The notes: generated from the letters alone by a model not told the origin. A DNA stretch of 64,000 nucleotides from Micromonospora sp. CB01531 (GCF_001905095.1 NZ_LWLS01000127.1:62001-126000), one strand, 5' to 3'. Positions 1 to 7,191 are shown, numbered from the stretch's first letter. A program made the numbers and translations.

Positions 1-144
1 CACCACCACACCCGCCCGGTCCGCCGCCACTCCATGATCGTAAGCGGCAGGGGGCGTGCCGACCTCCGGACCGAAGGGCTGACCGAGGCGGCATCTCGCC
101 GGATCGACGAGCTCCCGGCGGAGGCCGGTCGCGGCCGGTGCGAG

Positions 145-309
145 TCAGCGCGAGGGCAGGCGGTGCAGCTCCACCCGGTCGAGCCGCCCCGCCGCCACTT
201 GCGCGGTCAGGTACGTCGCGTACGGCTGGGCCCGACGGTCGGTGGGCGAGCCGGGGTTGAGCAGGCGCAGTCCGTTCGGGGCGACGCTGTCCCACGGGAT
301 GTGGGAGTG
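145..309 (-). pseudogene. 3' half of metallophosphoesterase gene split by the prophage
   Basis: This fragment encodes the C-terminal part of a small YfcE/MJ0936-type metallophosphoesterase: the SHIPWD part of the metal-site motif, then a LLNPGSPTDRR segment typical of the family, ending at a TGA at 145-147. It has no start of its own. The N-terminal half lies at 52046-52383, on the far side of the prophage. Joining the halves at the shared TG dinucleotide gives 501 nt, an unbroken 166-codon frame, with the motif restored as GHSHIPW. Phage insertion therefore inactivates the enzyme in the lysogen. Confidence is high because both halves match one family and the join is in frame. Confidence 0.9.
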
Positions 310-330
310 GCACAAGGTATCACTACCTAC
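302..330 (+). other. attL, left attachment site
   Basis: The crossover dinucleotide is TG at 308-309. Bases to the left belong to the metallophosphoesterase; bases to the right (GCACAAGGTATC) are phage. Combining this phage arm with the one at attR gives an attP whose six-base arms TTGTGC and GCACAA are a perfect inverted repeat around TG, as expected for a serine-integrase site. The assignment comes from reconstructing attB and attP; no junction data were available. Confidence 0.85.
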
Positions 331-348
331 AACGTGTACGATACCCCG

Positions 349-2010
349 GTGACCGATCTCGCCGCACTCCTCGCCACCCCCGGCCGTTCCCTCGACGGGG
401 TCACAGTGTCGGGCGACGAGGCCCGCGCCCAACTGAACGTCCAGTTGTACCCGCCGGGTGTCCGCACCCTGGAGGGCCTGCATGTGGCCATCTACCTGCG
501 GATCTCCGACGACCGACAGGAAGAGTACCGAGGGGTGCGCCGCCAGGCGCTGGACACCATCGCCCATGCGCTGGCCCGTGGTGCTGCCTCGGTCACGATC
601 TACGAGGAGAACGACACCTCCGCGTTCAAGAAGAAGCGGGTCACGGTCACGGACACCACGGGCAACTCGTACGTCGCCTACCGAGTGATCCGCCCGCGGT
701 GGCAGGCCATGCTCTCCGACCTGCGGGCTGGCGCCCAGAAGGCCGCGACCGTCTACGACATCGACCGGCTGGCCCGCGACCCCCGGGACCTGGAGGACGC
801 CATCGAGGTCGCCGAGTTCTACCGCCGGCGCTTCGAGGGCACGACGGGCAGCCTGGACCTGAACACGGACAACGGCCGGACGATGGCGCGGGTCATGGTG
901 GCGATGGCCAACAAGTCGTCGGCCGACACAGCGCGCCGGGTCAAGCGCATGCACCGTGAGCTGGCCGAGGAGGGTAGGCCGGTCGGGTCGAACCGCCCGT
1001 TCGGCTGGAAGGCCGACAAGCGCACGCTGGACCCGGCCGAGTCCGAGGAGATCCGCGAGGCCATCGACAAGGTTCTGGCCGGCGTCAACCCGATGGCGAT
1101 CGTGGCGGACTGGAACAAGCGGGGGCTGCGGACGACGCGCGGCAACCCCTGGCGACGGTCCGTCTTCATAGGTATGTTGCGCAACCCCAGGATCGCCGGG
1201 TACCGGAGCACCATGGTGCACGGCAGCAGGGAGGACGGCGAGGTTGCCGTCCGGTACCAGATCGTCACCAAGGCCGACGGCACCGAGGTCAAGGGGCAGT
1301 GGACGCCCCTCGTTGACCGGGCCGTCTGGGAGTCCCTGGTCGACAAGATCGGGAGGCATGCCCAGACCCCCGGAAGCTCCGAGCGTGGTCGACACGGCAA
1401 GTACCTGCTCTCCGGGCTCGTCCGGTGCGGCCGGTGCCCCTCTCATCCACGGATGGCGGGCACTCACACCCTTCAGAAGGGCAAGGACTTCTGGCGGTAC
1501 GGCTGCGAGGGCACGGAGGAGGGCGCGTGCTCGAACACCCGACACATGGGCCGGGTCGATGACTTCATCAGGGACATGGTCTTCGGGGTGCACGACAAGC
1601 GGGCCACCGAGGCCCAGTCCGTGCCGGTCGGCCCGTCACCCGAGGTAGAGCAGAGGCTGGCGGACATCCAGGAGCTGCTCTCCGACCTGTACGGGCAGTG
1701 GAAGGCCAAGGCGCTGCCCACCCAGGAGTACTTCGCGATGCGGAAGGATCTGTCCGAGGAGCGCGACAAGCTGGTGGCCGCCAAGGCTGCGGCCGAGCAG
1801 CGCGAGGTCAGCGCGAACGCCTCGGCCAGCGTGCGGGACAGGTGGGACGCCCCCGAGACCACGATGGGCGAGCGCCAGGCGTTCCTGGCCTCGTATCTCC
1901 AGGCCGTGATCATCATGCCGATCGAGCCGGAGTGGGACGAGAAGCGCGGCAAGATGGTGAAGCGCAAGACCTTCAACGAGGGCCTGATCGAGCCGGTCTG
2001 GATCGACTGA
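349..2010 (+). CDS. int: Large serine integrase
   Basis: Serine site-specific recombinase that inserts and excises the phage between attP and attB. The catalytic domain begins at YLRISDD (catalytic Ser near residue 53 from this start) and includes DIDRLARDPRDLEDA. A recombinase domain follows (RPFGWKADKRTLDPAE, then a WRRSVFIGMLRNPRIAGY segment), then a zinc ribbon with two Cys pairs (about residues 360-395) and a C-terminal coiled coil. The start is uncertain: GTG 349 has no clear ribosome site but keeps an upstream stretch with coding-like codon use, and a TACGAT -10-like box at 337-342 would allow leaderless expression; GTG 484 has GGAGGG 7 bases upstream and gives 508 residues. The gene sits beside attL, as is usual. 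Confidence 0.93.
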   Translation: MTDLAALLATPGRSLDGVTVSGDEARAQLNVQLYPPGVRTLEGLHVAIYLRISDDRQEEYRGVRRQALDTIAHALARGAASVTIYEENDTSAFKKKRVTVTDTTGNSYVAYRVIRPRWQAMLSDLRAGAQKAATVYDIDRLARDPRDLEDAIEVAEFYRRRFEGTTGSLDLNTDNGRTMARVMVAMANKSSADTARRVKRMHRELAEEGRPVGSNRPFGWKADKRTLDPAESEEIREAIDKVLAGVNPMAIVADWNKRGLRTTRGNPWRRSVFIGMLRNPRIAGYRSTMVHGSREDGEVAVRYQIVTKADGTEVKGQWTPLVDRAVWESLVDKIGRHAQTPGSSERGRHGKYLLSGLVRCGRCPSHPRMAGTHTLQKGKDFWRYGCEGTEEGACSNTRHMGRVDDFIRDMVFGVHDKRATEAQSVPVGPSPEVEQRLADIQELLSDLYGQWKAKALPTQEYFAMRKDLSEERDKLVAAKAAAEQREVSANASASVRDRWDAPETTMGERQAFLASYLQAVIIMPIEPEWDEKRGKMVKRKTFNEGLIEPVWID

Positions 2011-2020
2011 CCCGGATAGC

Positions 2021-2057
2021 AAGAAGCCCCCCAGCGAAATGCTGAGGGGGCCTTCTT
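2021..2057. terminator. Bidirectional terminator between integrase and leftward genes
   Basis: Stem AGAAGCCCCCCAGC pairs with GCTGAGGGGGCCTTCT around a GAAAT loop. It ends the convergent integrase and leftward transcripts. Confidence 0.85.
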
Positions 2058-2059
2058 GT

Positions 2060-2218
2060 TCACGGGGACGGCGTGGCTTGCGGCCTGCGCCAGACCTTGA
2101 CGCCCAGCGCGGCGTTGGCCCGCTCCCAGCGTTCCCAGGTGGGCATCGGGGCCCGGCTGATGTGGTACGCCAGCCACTCCTCCCGTGTGCGCTTGGCCTG
2201 CGTCGTTGCCTGGCTCAT
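2060..2218 (-). CDS. Small hypothetical protein, last gene of leftward block
   Basis: A 52-residue protein, charged and tryptophan-rich (TREEWLAYHISRAP, then PTWERWERANAAL). Its ATG overlaps the TGA of the membrane peptide gene upstream (ATGA), which implies translational coupling. No family recognised. It is the final gene before the terminator at 2021-2057. Confidence 0.6.
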   Translation of the reverse strand: MSQATTQAKRTREEWLAYHISRAPMPTWERWERANAALGVKVWRRPQATPSP

Positions 2219-2325
2219 GCCGCGACCAGCACCAGGTAGAGGGAGGCCAGCAGGCCGAGCATGCCAGCCGCGAGCAGCCCGAGGGCGGCGGCCAGCCAGG
2301 TGAGGGCGGTGCGGAGGGTGCTCAC
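2215..2325 (-). CDS. 36-residue membrane peptide
   Basis: This short gene reads VSTLRTALTWLAAALG and continues as one hydrophobic segment of about 25 residues, so it should be a single-span membrane peptide. Its GTG start lies inside a copy of the phage-wide 16-bp motif (2320-2335), and its stop overlaps the next start. Function unknown. Support comes from tight packing, codon use and the motif-embedded start seen at other genes here. Confidence 0.6.
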   Translation of the reverse strand: MSTLRTALTWLAAALGLLAAGMLGLLASLYLVLVAA

Positions 2326-2335
2326 AGTTACACGT
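2320..2335 (-). promoter_or_regulatory. Stoperator-like site
   Basis: Minus-strand copy ACGTGTAACTGTGAGC, identical to the consensus; contains the GTG start of the peptide gene at 2215-2325. Confidence 0.75.
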
Positions 2336-2624
2336 TCTCCCGGGCGTTGGCCTGGTCGAGGATCTCGAACAGCTCGTACTGGTTGATGCGCAGCACCTCG
2401 CCGCCGTACATGCTGGCGTAGCGGTGCAGCAGGTCGAAGAAGCGGAACGAGTAGCGCACGCTCGGGGCGTTCGGCGTGTAGTAGGCGCGGCGGAACCGCC
2501 GGCCATACAGCCGCTCAGGAGCGGCGGCGCTGAACACCTGCCGTCGGTGGAACTGCGGGTACTGGCTGGCCTCGTTGAGCCAGCCGACCACCAGCATGTC
2601 CATCTCATGGGCCTGCTCGGTCAC
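2328..2624 (-). CDS. Hypothetical protein, 98 residues
   Basis: Starts at GTG 2624 overlapping the TGA of the WhiB gene (GTGA), so it is probably coupled to it. The sequence has a mixed alpha/beta look with many aromatics (RRFRRAYYTPNAP, then RYSFRFFDLLHRYASMYGG) and no motif that I recognise. The stoperator-like site at 2320-2335 follows its stop. Confidence 0.7.
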   Translation of the reverse strand: MTEQAHEMDMLVVGWLNEASQYPQFHRRQVFSAAAPERLYGRRFRRAYYTPNAPSVRYSFRFFDLLHRYASMYGGEVLRINQYELFEILDQANARENV

Positions 2625-3079
2625 GCGGCCACCGCCTGGCTCTGCTTGATCAGCTCCTGGATGCGGCGCTGGCTCAGCCCCACCTTCTCGCGGATCTCCT
2701 TCGGGCCGTAGCCCTTGGCGCTCAGCTCGGCGACGAGCGCCGCACGGTTGTCGACCCACTCGACACCCAGCCGGGTGGCGACGGCGTCGGCCCGCACGCC
2801 CGTGACCTTGGAGATGGCGAGCACGTCGGTGTAGCCACGCTCGGCGCACAGCTCCACCACCAGGTCCCACTCGTGGTCTCTGGCCTGGGTCTGCGGGGTG
2901 GCGGCGCGGAACCGGGCCATCGCCCGCTCGATCGGGTCGGTGCCACCCCAGATGCCGTGCTCCTCGGTGGCGCCCAGCTCGGCGCACGCCTTGCGCATGG
3001 GGCAGCCGCCGCAGATGGCCTTGGCCGCCTCCTCCTGCGTGACGTCGAAGAACAGGTCGGGGTCGTACTTGCACTTCAT
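2621..3079 (-). CDS. whiB: WhiB-family iron-sulfur regulator with C-terminal HTH extension
   Basis: The N-terminus carries the four WhiB cysteines (C3, C23, C26, C32) that bind a 4Fe-4S cluster, followed by GIWGG near residues 42-46. At 152 residues it is longer than most phage WhiB proteins. The extra C-terminal region (about residues 70-150) has two helical repeats, the second ending KGYGPKEIREKVGLSQRRIQELI, which looks like a helix-turn-helix. WhiB proteins bind the principal sigma factor and redirect transcription; phage versions can antagonise host WhiB2. The gene is coupled by overlaps to both neighbours. Confidence 0.88.
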   Translation of the reverse strand: MKCKYDPDLFFDVTQEEAAKAICGGCPMRKACAELGATEEHGIWGGTDPIERAMARFRAATPQTQARDHEWDLVVELCAERGYTDVLAISKVTGVRADAVATRLGVEWVDNRAALVAELSAKGYGPKEIREKVGLSQRRIQELIKQSQAVAA

Positions 3080-3168
3080 CGGCGGGCCTCCAAGGCGAGG
3101 AGCAGGGACAGGACGTAGGACAGGAGGACGAGCACGGCGACCAGGGCCTTGCGTCGGAGGTAGGTCAC
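3076..3168 (-). CDS. 30-residue membrane peptide
   Basis: Encodes VTYLRRKALVAVLVLLSYVL followed by a short leucine-rich end: one hydrophobic span behind a positively charged N-terminus. The GTG start overlaps the stop of thyX (GTGA) and its TGA overlaps the ATG of the WhiB gene. The position makes it likely real; function unknown. Confidence 0.55.
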   Translation of the reverse strand: MTYLRRKALVAVLVLLSYVLSLLLALEARR

Positions 3169-3869
3169 GGGGCGACCCGCCCGTGCTTCTCGAAGGCGGC
3201 GTAGGTGGCCGGGAAGAGGTTGGCGAAGTGCCGCTCCATCCCCTCGGCGAGCAGCTCGACCTCGTGCTGCGGGTGGCTGACGATGGTGGCGTTCTCCCTG
3301 CCCGCGGTGCGCAGGCTGAGCAGGTTCATCAGCGAGCGGGCGTTGATGGTGACGTAGCCCGAGGTGTAGATGTTCACCGGCAGGACGGAGCGGGCGATCT
3401 CTCGAGCGACGCCCTGCTTGAGCAGGTGCTGGTACTCGGTCCAGGCGTGCTCGGCGGTGGAGCGCACGCTCTCCTCGACGTCGGCGAGCTGGTCGACCGT
3501 GCCGTACTCGAACACGTACGCGCCGGGCTTGCCGACCTGCACCAGCTTGCGGGCGGGGCTGGGGCTGTAGAACACCGGCTCCAGCTCCACGTACCGGCCG
3601 GACGCCTCGCTGATCGAGCTGTGCCGGTGCTTGACGAGCTGCCGCCACACCATGATCGGGGCCTCGATGTAGAAGGTCATGGCGATGTGCTCGAAGGGCA
3701 CGCCGTGCCGCTCCCTGACCAAAAAGTTGATGAACCCCTCGCGGGCGGCCTGGTCCATGGCCGCGCCGGTCTTCTTGATGCTGGCCTTGGCCATGCGGAT
3801 GACCTTGGCGTCGCTGCCCATGCTGTCGTCGAGGGAGACGGTCAGGTCGGTGCGGTAGGTGATGGTCAC
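3165..3869 (-). CDS. thyX: FAD-dependent thymidylate synthase ThyX
   Basis: Converts dUMP to dTMP using methylenetetrahydrofolate, FAD and NADPH. The signature HRHSSISEASGRY (residues 81-93) fits the ThyX motif RHRxxSxNExSxRY; the first Arg is Lys here (K80). Length (234) is normal. It starts at GTG 3869, overlapping the upstream stop. With the ribonucleotide reductase at 45205 and the dCMP deaminase at 31241 it gives the phage its own dTTP supply line. Confidence 0.93.
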   Translation of the reverse strand: MTITYRTDLTVSLDDSMGSDAKVIRMAKASIKKTGAAMDQAAREGFINFLVRERHGVPFEHIAMTFYIEAPIMVWRQLVKHRHSSISEASGRYVELEPVFYSPSPARKLVQVGKPGAYVFEYGTVDQLADVEESVRSTAEHAWTEYQHLLKQGVAREIARSVLPVNIYTSGYVTINARSLMNLLSLRTAGRENATIVSHPQHEVELLAEGMERHFANLFPATYAAFEKHGRVAP

Positions 3870-4093
3870 TGGCTCACGTCCTTGCGGGGGGTGGCGGTCA
3901 GGTGGAACAGGCCCTGCGAGCAGCGGAAGTAGCGGCTCTCCCGGCGGATGCCTCGCCCGGTGCCCCGCTTGGCGGCGAGGCGGTCACGCTTGGCCTGCGC
4001 TCGGCCGAGGGCCTTGTCGGCGTCGTGCTTGTCGAGGAACCCGCGCAGGTGGCAGGCGGTGCAGTGGATGTGGTCGACGGACTTGTTCTTCAT
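3866..4093 (-). CDS. Small Cys-containing hypothetical protein
   Basis: 75 residues with HCTACH near the N-terminus and a later YFRCS segment followed by GLFHLT, so one Cys/His zinc site is possible. The middle is strongly basic (QAKRDRLAAKRGTGRG). Starts at ATG 4093 behind a GAGG-type ribosome site and overlaps thyX. Proteins of this shape are common in actinophages; the role is unknown. Confidence 0.7.
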   Translation of the reverse strand: MKNKSVDHIHCTACHLRGFLDKHDADKALGRAQAKRDRLAAKRGTGRGIRRESRYFRCSQGLFHLTATPRKDVSQ

Positions 4094-4100
4094 GGCTGCC

Positions 4101-4535
4101 TCACTTCTTCATCTCGTCGCAGGGGCAGGACTCCAGGACGCACTTGCCTCGGCTGTTGCCGAGCGCGCTGTGGGTCCAGGCGGCGTGCAGACAGGCCGGG
4201 TTGGCGCAGAAGTCCTTGGTCGGGCGCTTGGCGCCCAGGAGGTTGGCCACGAGCAGGCCGGGGCTGCCCAGCCTGACCACGCTGAACCTCCCGCCGAGCG
4301 CCAGCTTGTCGGCCAGGCGCTGGGCCTCGATCGCCGATCCGAACGGGCCCCAGTTGAGCCCGAGCTGACCGTTGTCGCCGAAGCGGTGGGTCAGGGCCAC
4401 CCAGTCGCGCATGTCGAGCAGCTCGGCGACTTCCTTGATCACGGCCTTCGCCATGGCCTGGGCGCTGTCGTACTGGTCGCTCTCCAGGACCGCGACGACT
4501 GCCGCGACTTCCTCCTTGCGCGGGGTGATCCTCAC
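4101..4535 (-). CDS. Hypothetical protein with C-terminal Cys cluster
   Basis: 144 residues starting at GTG 4535 behind GAGGAGG. The N-terminal half is helical; the C-terminus has CANPACLHAAWTH followed by CVLESCPCDEM, which could bind zinc. No family recognised. It lies 7 bases from the next gene in the leftward operon. Confidence 0.7.
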   Translation of the reverse strand: MRITPRKEEVAAVVAVLESDQYDSAQAMAKAVIKEVAELLDMRDWVALTHRFGDNGQLGLNWGPFGSAIEAQRLADKLALGGRFSVVRLGSPGLLVANLLGAKRPTKDFCANPACLHAAWTHSALGNSRGKCVLESCPCDEMKK

Positions 4536-4552
4536 TGTGACCCTCCTCTCTG

Positions 4553-4568
4553 GCTCTCAGTTACACGT
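4553..4568 (-). promoter_or_regulatory. Stoperator-like site
   Basis: Minus-strand copy ACGTGTAACTGAGAGC, one base from consensus, in the gap between two leftward genes; overlaps the stop of the upstream gene by one base. Confidence 0.7.
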
Positions 4569-4810
4569 CAGGCGCTGGCAGGGGGGAGGTAGATCAGCTT
4601 CAGCTCCCCCGTCATGGCGGCGTAGTGGGTGGTGAAGTTGAACGTGCCGTCCCGGCCGGCGATGCGCCACACGCCGCCATCCTTGTACCGGATGGGCCAC
4701 TCCGACCCCTCGGTGGCCACCTTGACCACGCTGCCCTCGGGCAGGCGGCGCAGCTCCCCGAGCGACTCGATGTCGCGGTCGAGGACTTCCCCGTAGACGC
4801 TCACTGGCAT
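4568..4810 (-). CDS. Hypothetical protein, 80 residues
   Basis: The ATG at 4810 is chosen over an upstream in-frame start because it has AAGGAGGGG just before it and begins MPVSVYGEVLDRDIES. The protein is beta-rich (GSVVKVATEGSEWPIRYKDG) and may be a small SH3-like barrel. The stoperator-like site at 4825-4840 lies immediately upstream. Confidence 0.7.
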   Translation of the reverse strand: MPVSVYGEVLDRDIESLGELRRLPEGSVVKVATEGSEWPIRYKDGGVWRIAGRDGTFNFTTHYAAMTGELKLIYLPPASA

Positions 4811-4824
4811 CCCCTCCTTGTCTT

Positions 4825-4840
4825 GCTCCACGTTACACGT
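4825..4840 (-). promoter_or_regulatory. Stoperator-like site
   Basis: Minus-strand copy ACGTGTAACGTGGAGC; its TAA is the stop codon of the diphosphohydrolase gene upstream. Confidence 0.7.
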
Positions 4841-5408
4841 CCTCGCCGTCTCGTGCAACTTGGAGCCGGTCCTGACGGTCATCGAACTGCTCGCGCAGCG
4901 CCGGGCGGTGGGCCCACTCGTTCAGGGTGAAGCAGTGCCAGGCAGCGGCGATCAGGTGCGGCTGCCCCGTCTCCGGGTCGAGATCCTCGCCCGACCAGAA
5001 GGCGTTGACGTGCCGTTGCAGCGCCGCGTACGACAGCGACCAGGCGTAGCCCTTGCGCCAGTTGTCCAGCTCCCCCGGCTGCACCGGGTACTTCGAGTTG
5101 CCGAACCCGTACCGCTCGGCGAGCTGGCGCAGGGACAGCGTCGGGATCTGGTCGAACCTCGCAGGCTTCGCGTCCTTCTGCCCACCCGTGGCGCTGGTCT
5201 TGCGCACCACCTCGAAGCTCGGCTCGGTCATGTCGTCCTCGTGCACCTGGCGCAGCGGAGGCTTGCCGTCCACCGTCACCATCCACACGTCGGGACGGTA
5301 GCCCTGGCACTGGATCGACGCCTCGGTGCCGGGCTGGATGCCGTGGTCCAGGCACGCCTCGTCCCCGGTCACCACCACCCGCTCCCCGCTGCGGACTCGC
5401 ACCGCCAC
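4833..5408 (-). CDS. Predicted dATP/dGTP diphosphohydrolase (DUF5664-like)
   Basis: The central part (about residues 80-175) has the conserved order RFDQIPTLSLRQLAERYG, NWRKGYAWSLSYAALQRH, FWSGEDLDPETGQPHL and WHCFTLNEW of the phage family annotated as dATP/dGTP diphosphohydrolase, related to MazZ of aminoadenine phages. A 75-residue N-terminal domain precedes it (VRSGERVVVTGDEACLDHG, a small beta domain). No PurZ, DatZ or DpoZ gene was seen, so a Z-genome is not indicated; pool adjustment is more likely. Starts at GTG 5408, overlapping the upstream stop. Confidence 0.8.
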   Translation of the reverse strand: MAVRVRSGERVVVTGDEACLDHGIQPGTEASIQCQGYRPDVWMVTVDGKPPLRQVHEDDMTEPSFEVVRKTSATGGQKDAKPARFDQIPTLSLRQLAERYGFGNSKYPVQPGELDNWRKGYAWSLSYAALQRHVNAFWSGEDLDPETGQPHLIAAAWHCFTLNEWAHRPALREQFDDRQDRLQVARDGEDV

Positions 5409-5803
5409 TACGCGGCCAGCTCGTAGCGGAGCACGTCCCGCGGGCTCACCATCTCGTCCTCGTCGACCGCGACCACCTGGCCGGCGGCGGCGTAGACCGC
5501 ACGCGGCACGAGCACGTCACCGTCCAGGAAGTCCTCGCCCCGGCCGGTGATCCGCCAGTGCCCGGCCTCCCGCTTCTCGATCAGGCCCCAGTAGGTCAGC
5601 TTCTGGAACACGCTGTACTCCACCCCGGTCAGGCCCAGCTCCTGCCGGGAGCCGGAGCCCCACCGCCGCAGCTTGATCAGGCCGGACACCATCGACCGGC
5701 TCAGCGTGTACCGCCGCACGGTCGCGGTCTGCCCGCAGCTCTCACACGTCGCGCCCACTCGCACCACTCTCCTCACGTGTCGCTTGGTCTCGCTCTTGCT
5801 CAC
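5408..5803 (-). CDS. Putative winged-helix protein with one CxxC
   Basis: 131 residues. The N-terminus is basic with CESC, then a region that reads like a winged helix (TGVEYSVFQKLTYWGLIEKR, then GHWRITGRGEDFLDG). Its GTG start lies inside the site at 5798-5813. Possibly a DNA-binding regulator or replication helper; the family is not identified. Confidence 0.65.
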   Translation of the reverse strand: MSKSETKRHVRRVVRVGATCESCGQTATVRRYTLSRSMVSGLIKLRRWGSGSRQELGLTGVEYSVFQKLTYWGLIEKREAGHWRITGRGEDFLDGDVLVPRAVYAAAGQVVAVDEDEMVSPRDVLRYELAA

Positions 5804-5813
5804 AGTATCACGT
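5798..5813 (-). promoter_or_regulatory. Stoperator-like site
   Basis: Minus-strand copy ACGTGATACTGTGAGC; contains the GTG start of the gene at 5408-5803. Confidence 0.75.
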
Positions 5814-5824
5814 GCCCGGCATGG

Positions 5825-5855
5825 ATGGGGGAGAGCCGCGCAGGCCCTCCCCCAT
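5825..5855. terminator. Hairpin terminator
   Basis: ATGGGGGAG and GCC pair with GGC and CTCCCCCAT across a five-base loop, with one A-C mismatch. It separates two sections of the leftward block; 5804-5941 holds no gene I can support. Confidence 0.65.
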
Positions 5856-5907
5856 TCCTACGTCAGTCCTCCTGGCAGTAGCCCATGTCGTGCTCCCCTC
5901 GTCGTCG

Positions 5908-5947
5908 TCGTGTTACTTGTTCCCGTCCACAGCTCACACCGTCAGGT
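5908..5947 (-). repeat. Composite regulatory repeat, copy 1
   Basis: Read on the minus strand this is ACCTGACGGTGTGAGC, then TGTGGACGG, then a stretch ending CAAGTAACACGA. A near copy (about 36 of 41 positions) lies at 7138-7177. It combines a stoperator-like half, a GTGGAC half-site like the operators near 36.2 kb, and an oppositely oriented stoperator-like half, and sits just after the stop of the gene at 5942-6205. Confidence 0.6.
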
Positions 5948-6205
5948 GAGGGTGAGCTGGCTCACCTCCACCGGAACGCCGGCTCGCTTGATGGCGTCGA
6001 GCAGGGCGGCCTGCCGGTTGGCCTTGGCGTCGGGCCCGTAGAAGTAGTGGCCGTTGCTCCAGCTCGTGTCGCTCGCCGAGCGGACCCACCCGGTCACGCA
6101 CTCCCCCCGGTGGTCGTCGGCGGCGATCACGTACCCGTCGACCAGGCCGCCCGCGTACAGGCGGGGGATGACGGCGAACACCTGGTACCCGTTGATCTTC
6201 TGCAC
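5942..6205 (-). CDS. Hypothetical protein, 87 residues
   Basis: Starts at GTG 6205 behind AAGGAG. Begins MQKINGYQVFAVIPRLYAGG and contains a compact beta pattern (DGYVIAADDHRGECVTGWV) then a C-terminal helix (RQAALLDAIKRAGVPVE). Family unknown. The composite repeat follows it. Confidence 0.68.
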   Translation of the reverse strand: MQKINGYQVFAVIPRLYAGGLVDGYVIAADDHRGECVTGWVRSASDTSWSNGHYFYGPDAKANRQAALLDAIKRAGVPVEVSQLTLT

Positions 6206-6234
6206 GGTCTCTCCTTGTTTCGGTGGTGGTGGGG

Positions 6235-6636
6235 TCAGGACCCGAGCGCGTACCCGTCGGGGCAGACCACCCAAGAGGTGTCGCCCACGTACCAGGTGCA
6301 CACCGACCAGTCCCGGTCGGCCTGGCCCGGCTCCTCGGCCAGCGCCTCGGCCATGTCGGCGGGCACCGGCTGCCCCGTCTCGGGCAGCGCCGCGAACTTG
6401 GCGCCCAGGCCATTGCTCCCCCCGTACCAGTTGCATGGGCCCTCGCTGTCCTCAGTGGGGCACTCGGGCAGGCCCTCAATCGGGGCGGGCAGGGCAGGCA
6501 CCGCAGGCTCGGTCTCCACCTGCACCACGGCGGCGGGCTGGGTGGTGGGCTCGGGCCGGTCGGCCAGGCGACCCTCGACAGCGCCGAGCGTGGCGACGGC
6601 GAGCAGGACGGCGAGGGTGGGCAGGATCTTGCGCAT
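6235..6636 (-). CDS. Predicted secreted protein
   Basis: 133 residues with a clear signal sequence (MRKILPTLAVLLAVATLGAV), a Pro/Thr-rich linker, then a small domain with Cys residues (PTEDSEGPCNWYGG and SVCTWYVGDTSWVVCPDGY). Probably exported and disulfide-bonded. Starts at ATG 6636 with AGGAG upstream, just downstream of tRNA-like element A. Function unknown; exported phage proteins of this kind can act in lysogeny or superinfection exclusion. Confidence 0.72.
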   Translation of the reverse strand: MRKILPTLAVLLAVATLGAVEGRLADRPEPTTQPAAVVQVETEPAVPALPAPIEGLPECPTEDSEGPCNWYGGSNGLGAKFAALPETGQPVPADMAEALAEEPGQADRDWSVCTWYVGDTSWVVCPDGYALGS

Positions 6637-6676
6637 GGTGACTCCTCGGGTGGGTGATGCTGGGATGGGTGGGTGG

Positions 6677-6727
6677 TGGTGCCTGCGGTGGGTCGTGAAC
6701 CCTCGCCGCCCCTGTCGGGCCGCAGGC
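6677..6727 (-). other. tRNA-like element A (with encoded ACCA)
   Basis: Minus-strand order: GCCTGCG acceptor-like strand (6727-6721), 16-base linker with a GCCC/GGGC hairpin, T-arm-like GAGGG-TTCACGA-CCCAC, CGCAGGC strand (6687-6681), then A and CCA (6680-6677). It begins 7 bases after the TGA of the gene at 6735. There is no room for D or anticodon arms. Confidence 0.6.
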
Positions 6728-6734
6728 GATCAGG

Positions 6735-7100
6735 TCAGGCCGCGACCAGCTCCGCGCCGAGCGCGGCACGCACCAGCGCCTGGTGCCGGGTGGTCGTCGC
6801 CGAGTAGGTCATCGGCGGGATCACCACCTCACCGGCCAGCGTCACCCAGGCGATCGGGGTGCCGTAGCTGGTCACCACGTAGGCCGGGGCGTGCGGGACA
6901 GCCTCGCGACCCTCGCCCGCCAGGTAGCGCGCCGTGCGCTCCCGCTGCGCCTCGCGCAGGGTCTCGGCGTACTCGGCGGGCAGCTCACCGGTCGCCGCCA
7001 CACCCGACAGCACCTGGAGGCAGTCCCCCCGCAGGCTGCCCGCGGTGAACGGGCACAGGTTGGCGATGAAGCGGGCGGCGTCGGCGATCTTGACTCGCAT
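6735..7100 (-). CDS. Hypothetical protein, 121 residues
   Basis: Starts at ATG 7100 with GAGAGG six bases upstream; an in-frame ATG further up lacks a ribosome site. Mostly helical N-terminal half (AARFIANLCPFTAGSLRGDC) then a beta segment (AYVVTSYGTPIAWVTLAGEVV). Two Cys residues lie about 10 apart. No family recognised. Its stop codon leads directly into tRNA-like element A. Confidence 0.66.
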   Translation of the reverse strand: MRVKIADAARFIANLCPFTAGSLRGDCLQVLSGVAATGELPAEYAETLREAQRERTARYLAGEGREAVPHAPAYVVTSYGTPIAWVTLAGEVVIPPMTYSATTTRHQALVRAALGAELVAA

Positions 7101-7125
7101 GGTGGTGCCTCTCTCTCGTGGCATG

Positions 7126-7141
7126 GCTCAACGTTACACGT
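7126..7141 (-). promoter_or_regulatory. Stoperator-like site
   Basis: Minus-strand copy ACGTGTAACGTTGAGC, upstream of the gene at 6735-7100 and overlapping an oppositely directed copy (7138-7153) through the palindrome ACACGTGT. Confidence 0.72.
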
Positions 7142-7181
7142 GTTACTTGGCTCCGTCCACCGCTCACACCATCAGGTGTGG
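7138..7181 (-). repeat. Composite regulatory repeat, copy 2
   Basis: Second copy of the element at 5908-5947. On the minus strand it starts CACACCTGATGGTGTG, a perfect six-base-pair hairpin with a four-base loop, extended by CCACC and GGTGG, then GTGGACGG and CAAGTAACACG. It lies between the stop at 7192 and the next start. Confidence 0.62.
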
Positions 7182-7191
7182 GTGGCGTGGG

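Noticed and set aside
1..30. Start of a minus-strand host gene at the window edge
   Set aside because: Only about ten codons are visible, without a ribosome site or any recognisable motif.
34..348. Extension of the integrase upstream across attL
   Set aside because: The frame is open but the sequence up to 307 is the antisense of the host metallophosphoesterase, so an upstream start would not exist in the free phage.
4833..5408. Z-genome (2-aminoadenine) biosynthesis from the MazZ-like gene
   Set aside because: No PurZ, DatZ or DpoZ homologue was seen, so only a nucleotide-pool role is proposed.
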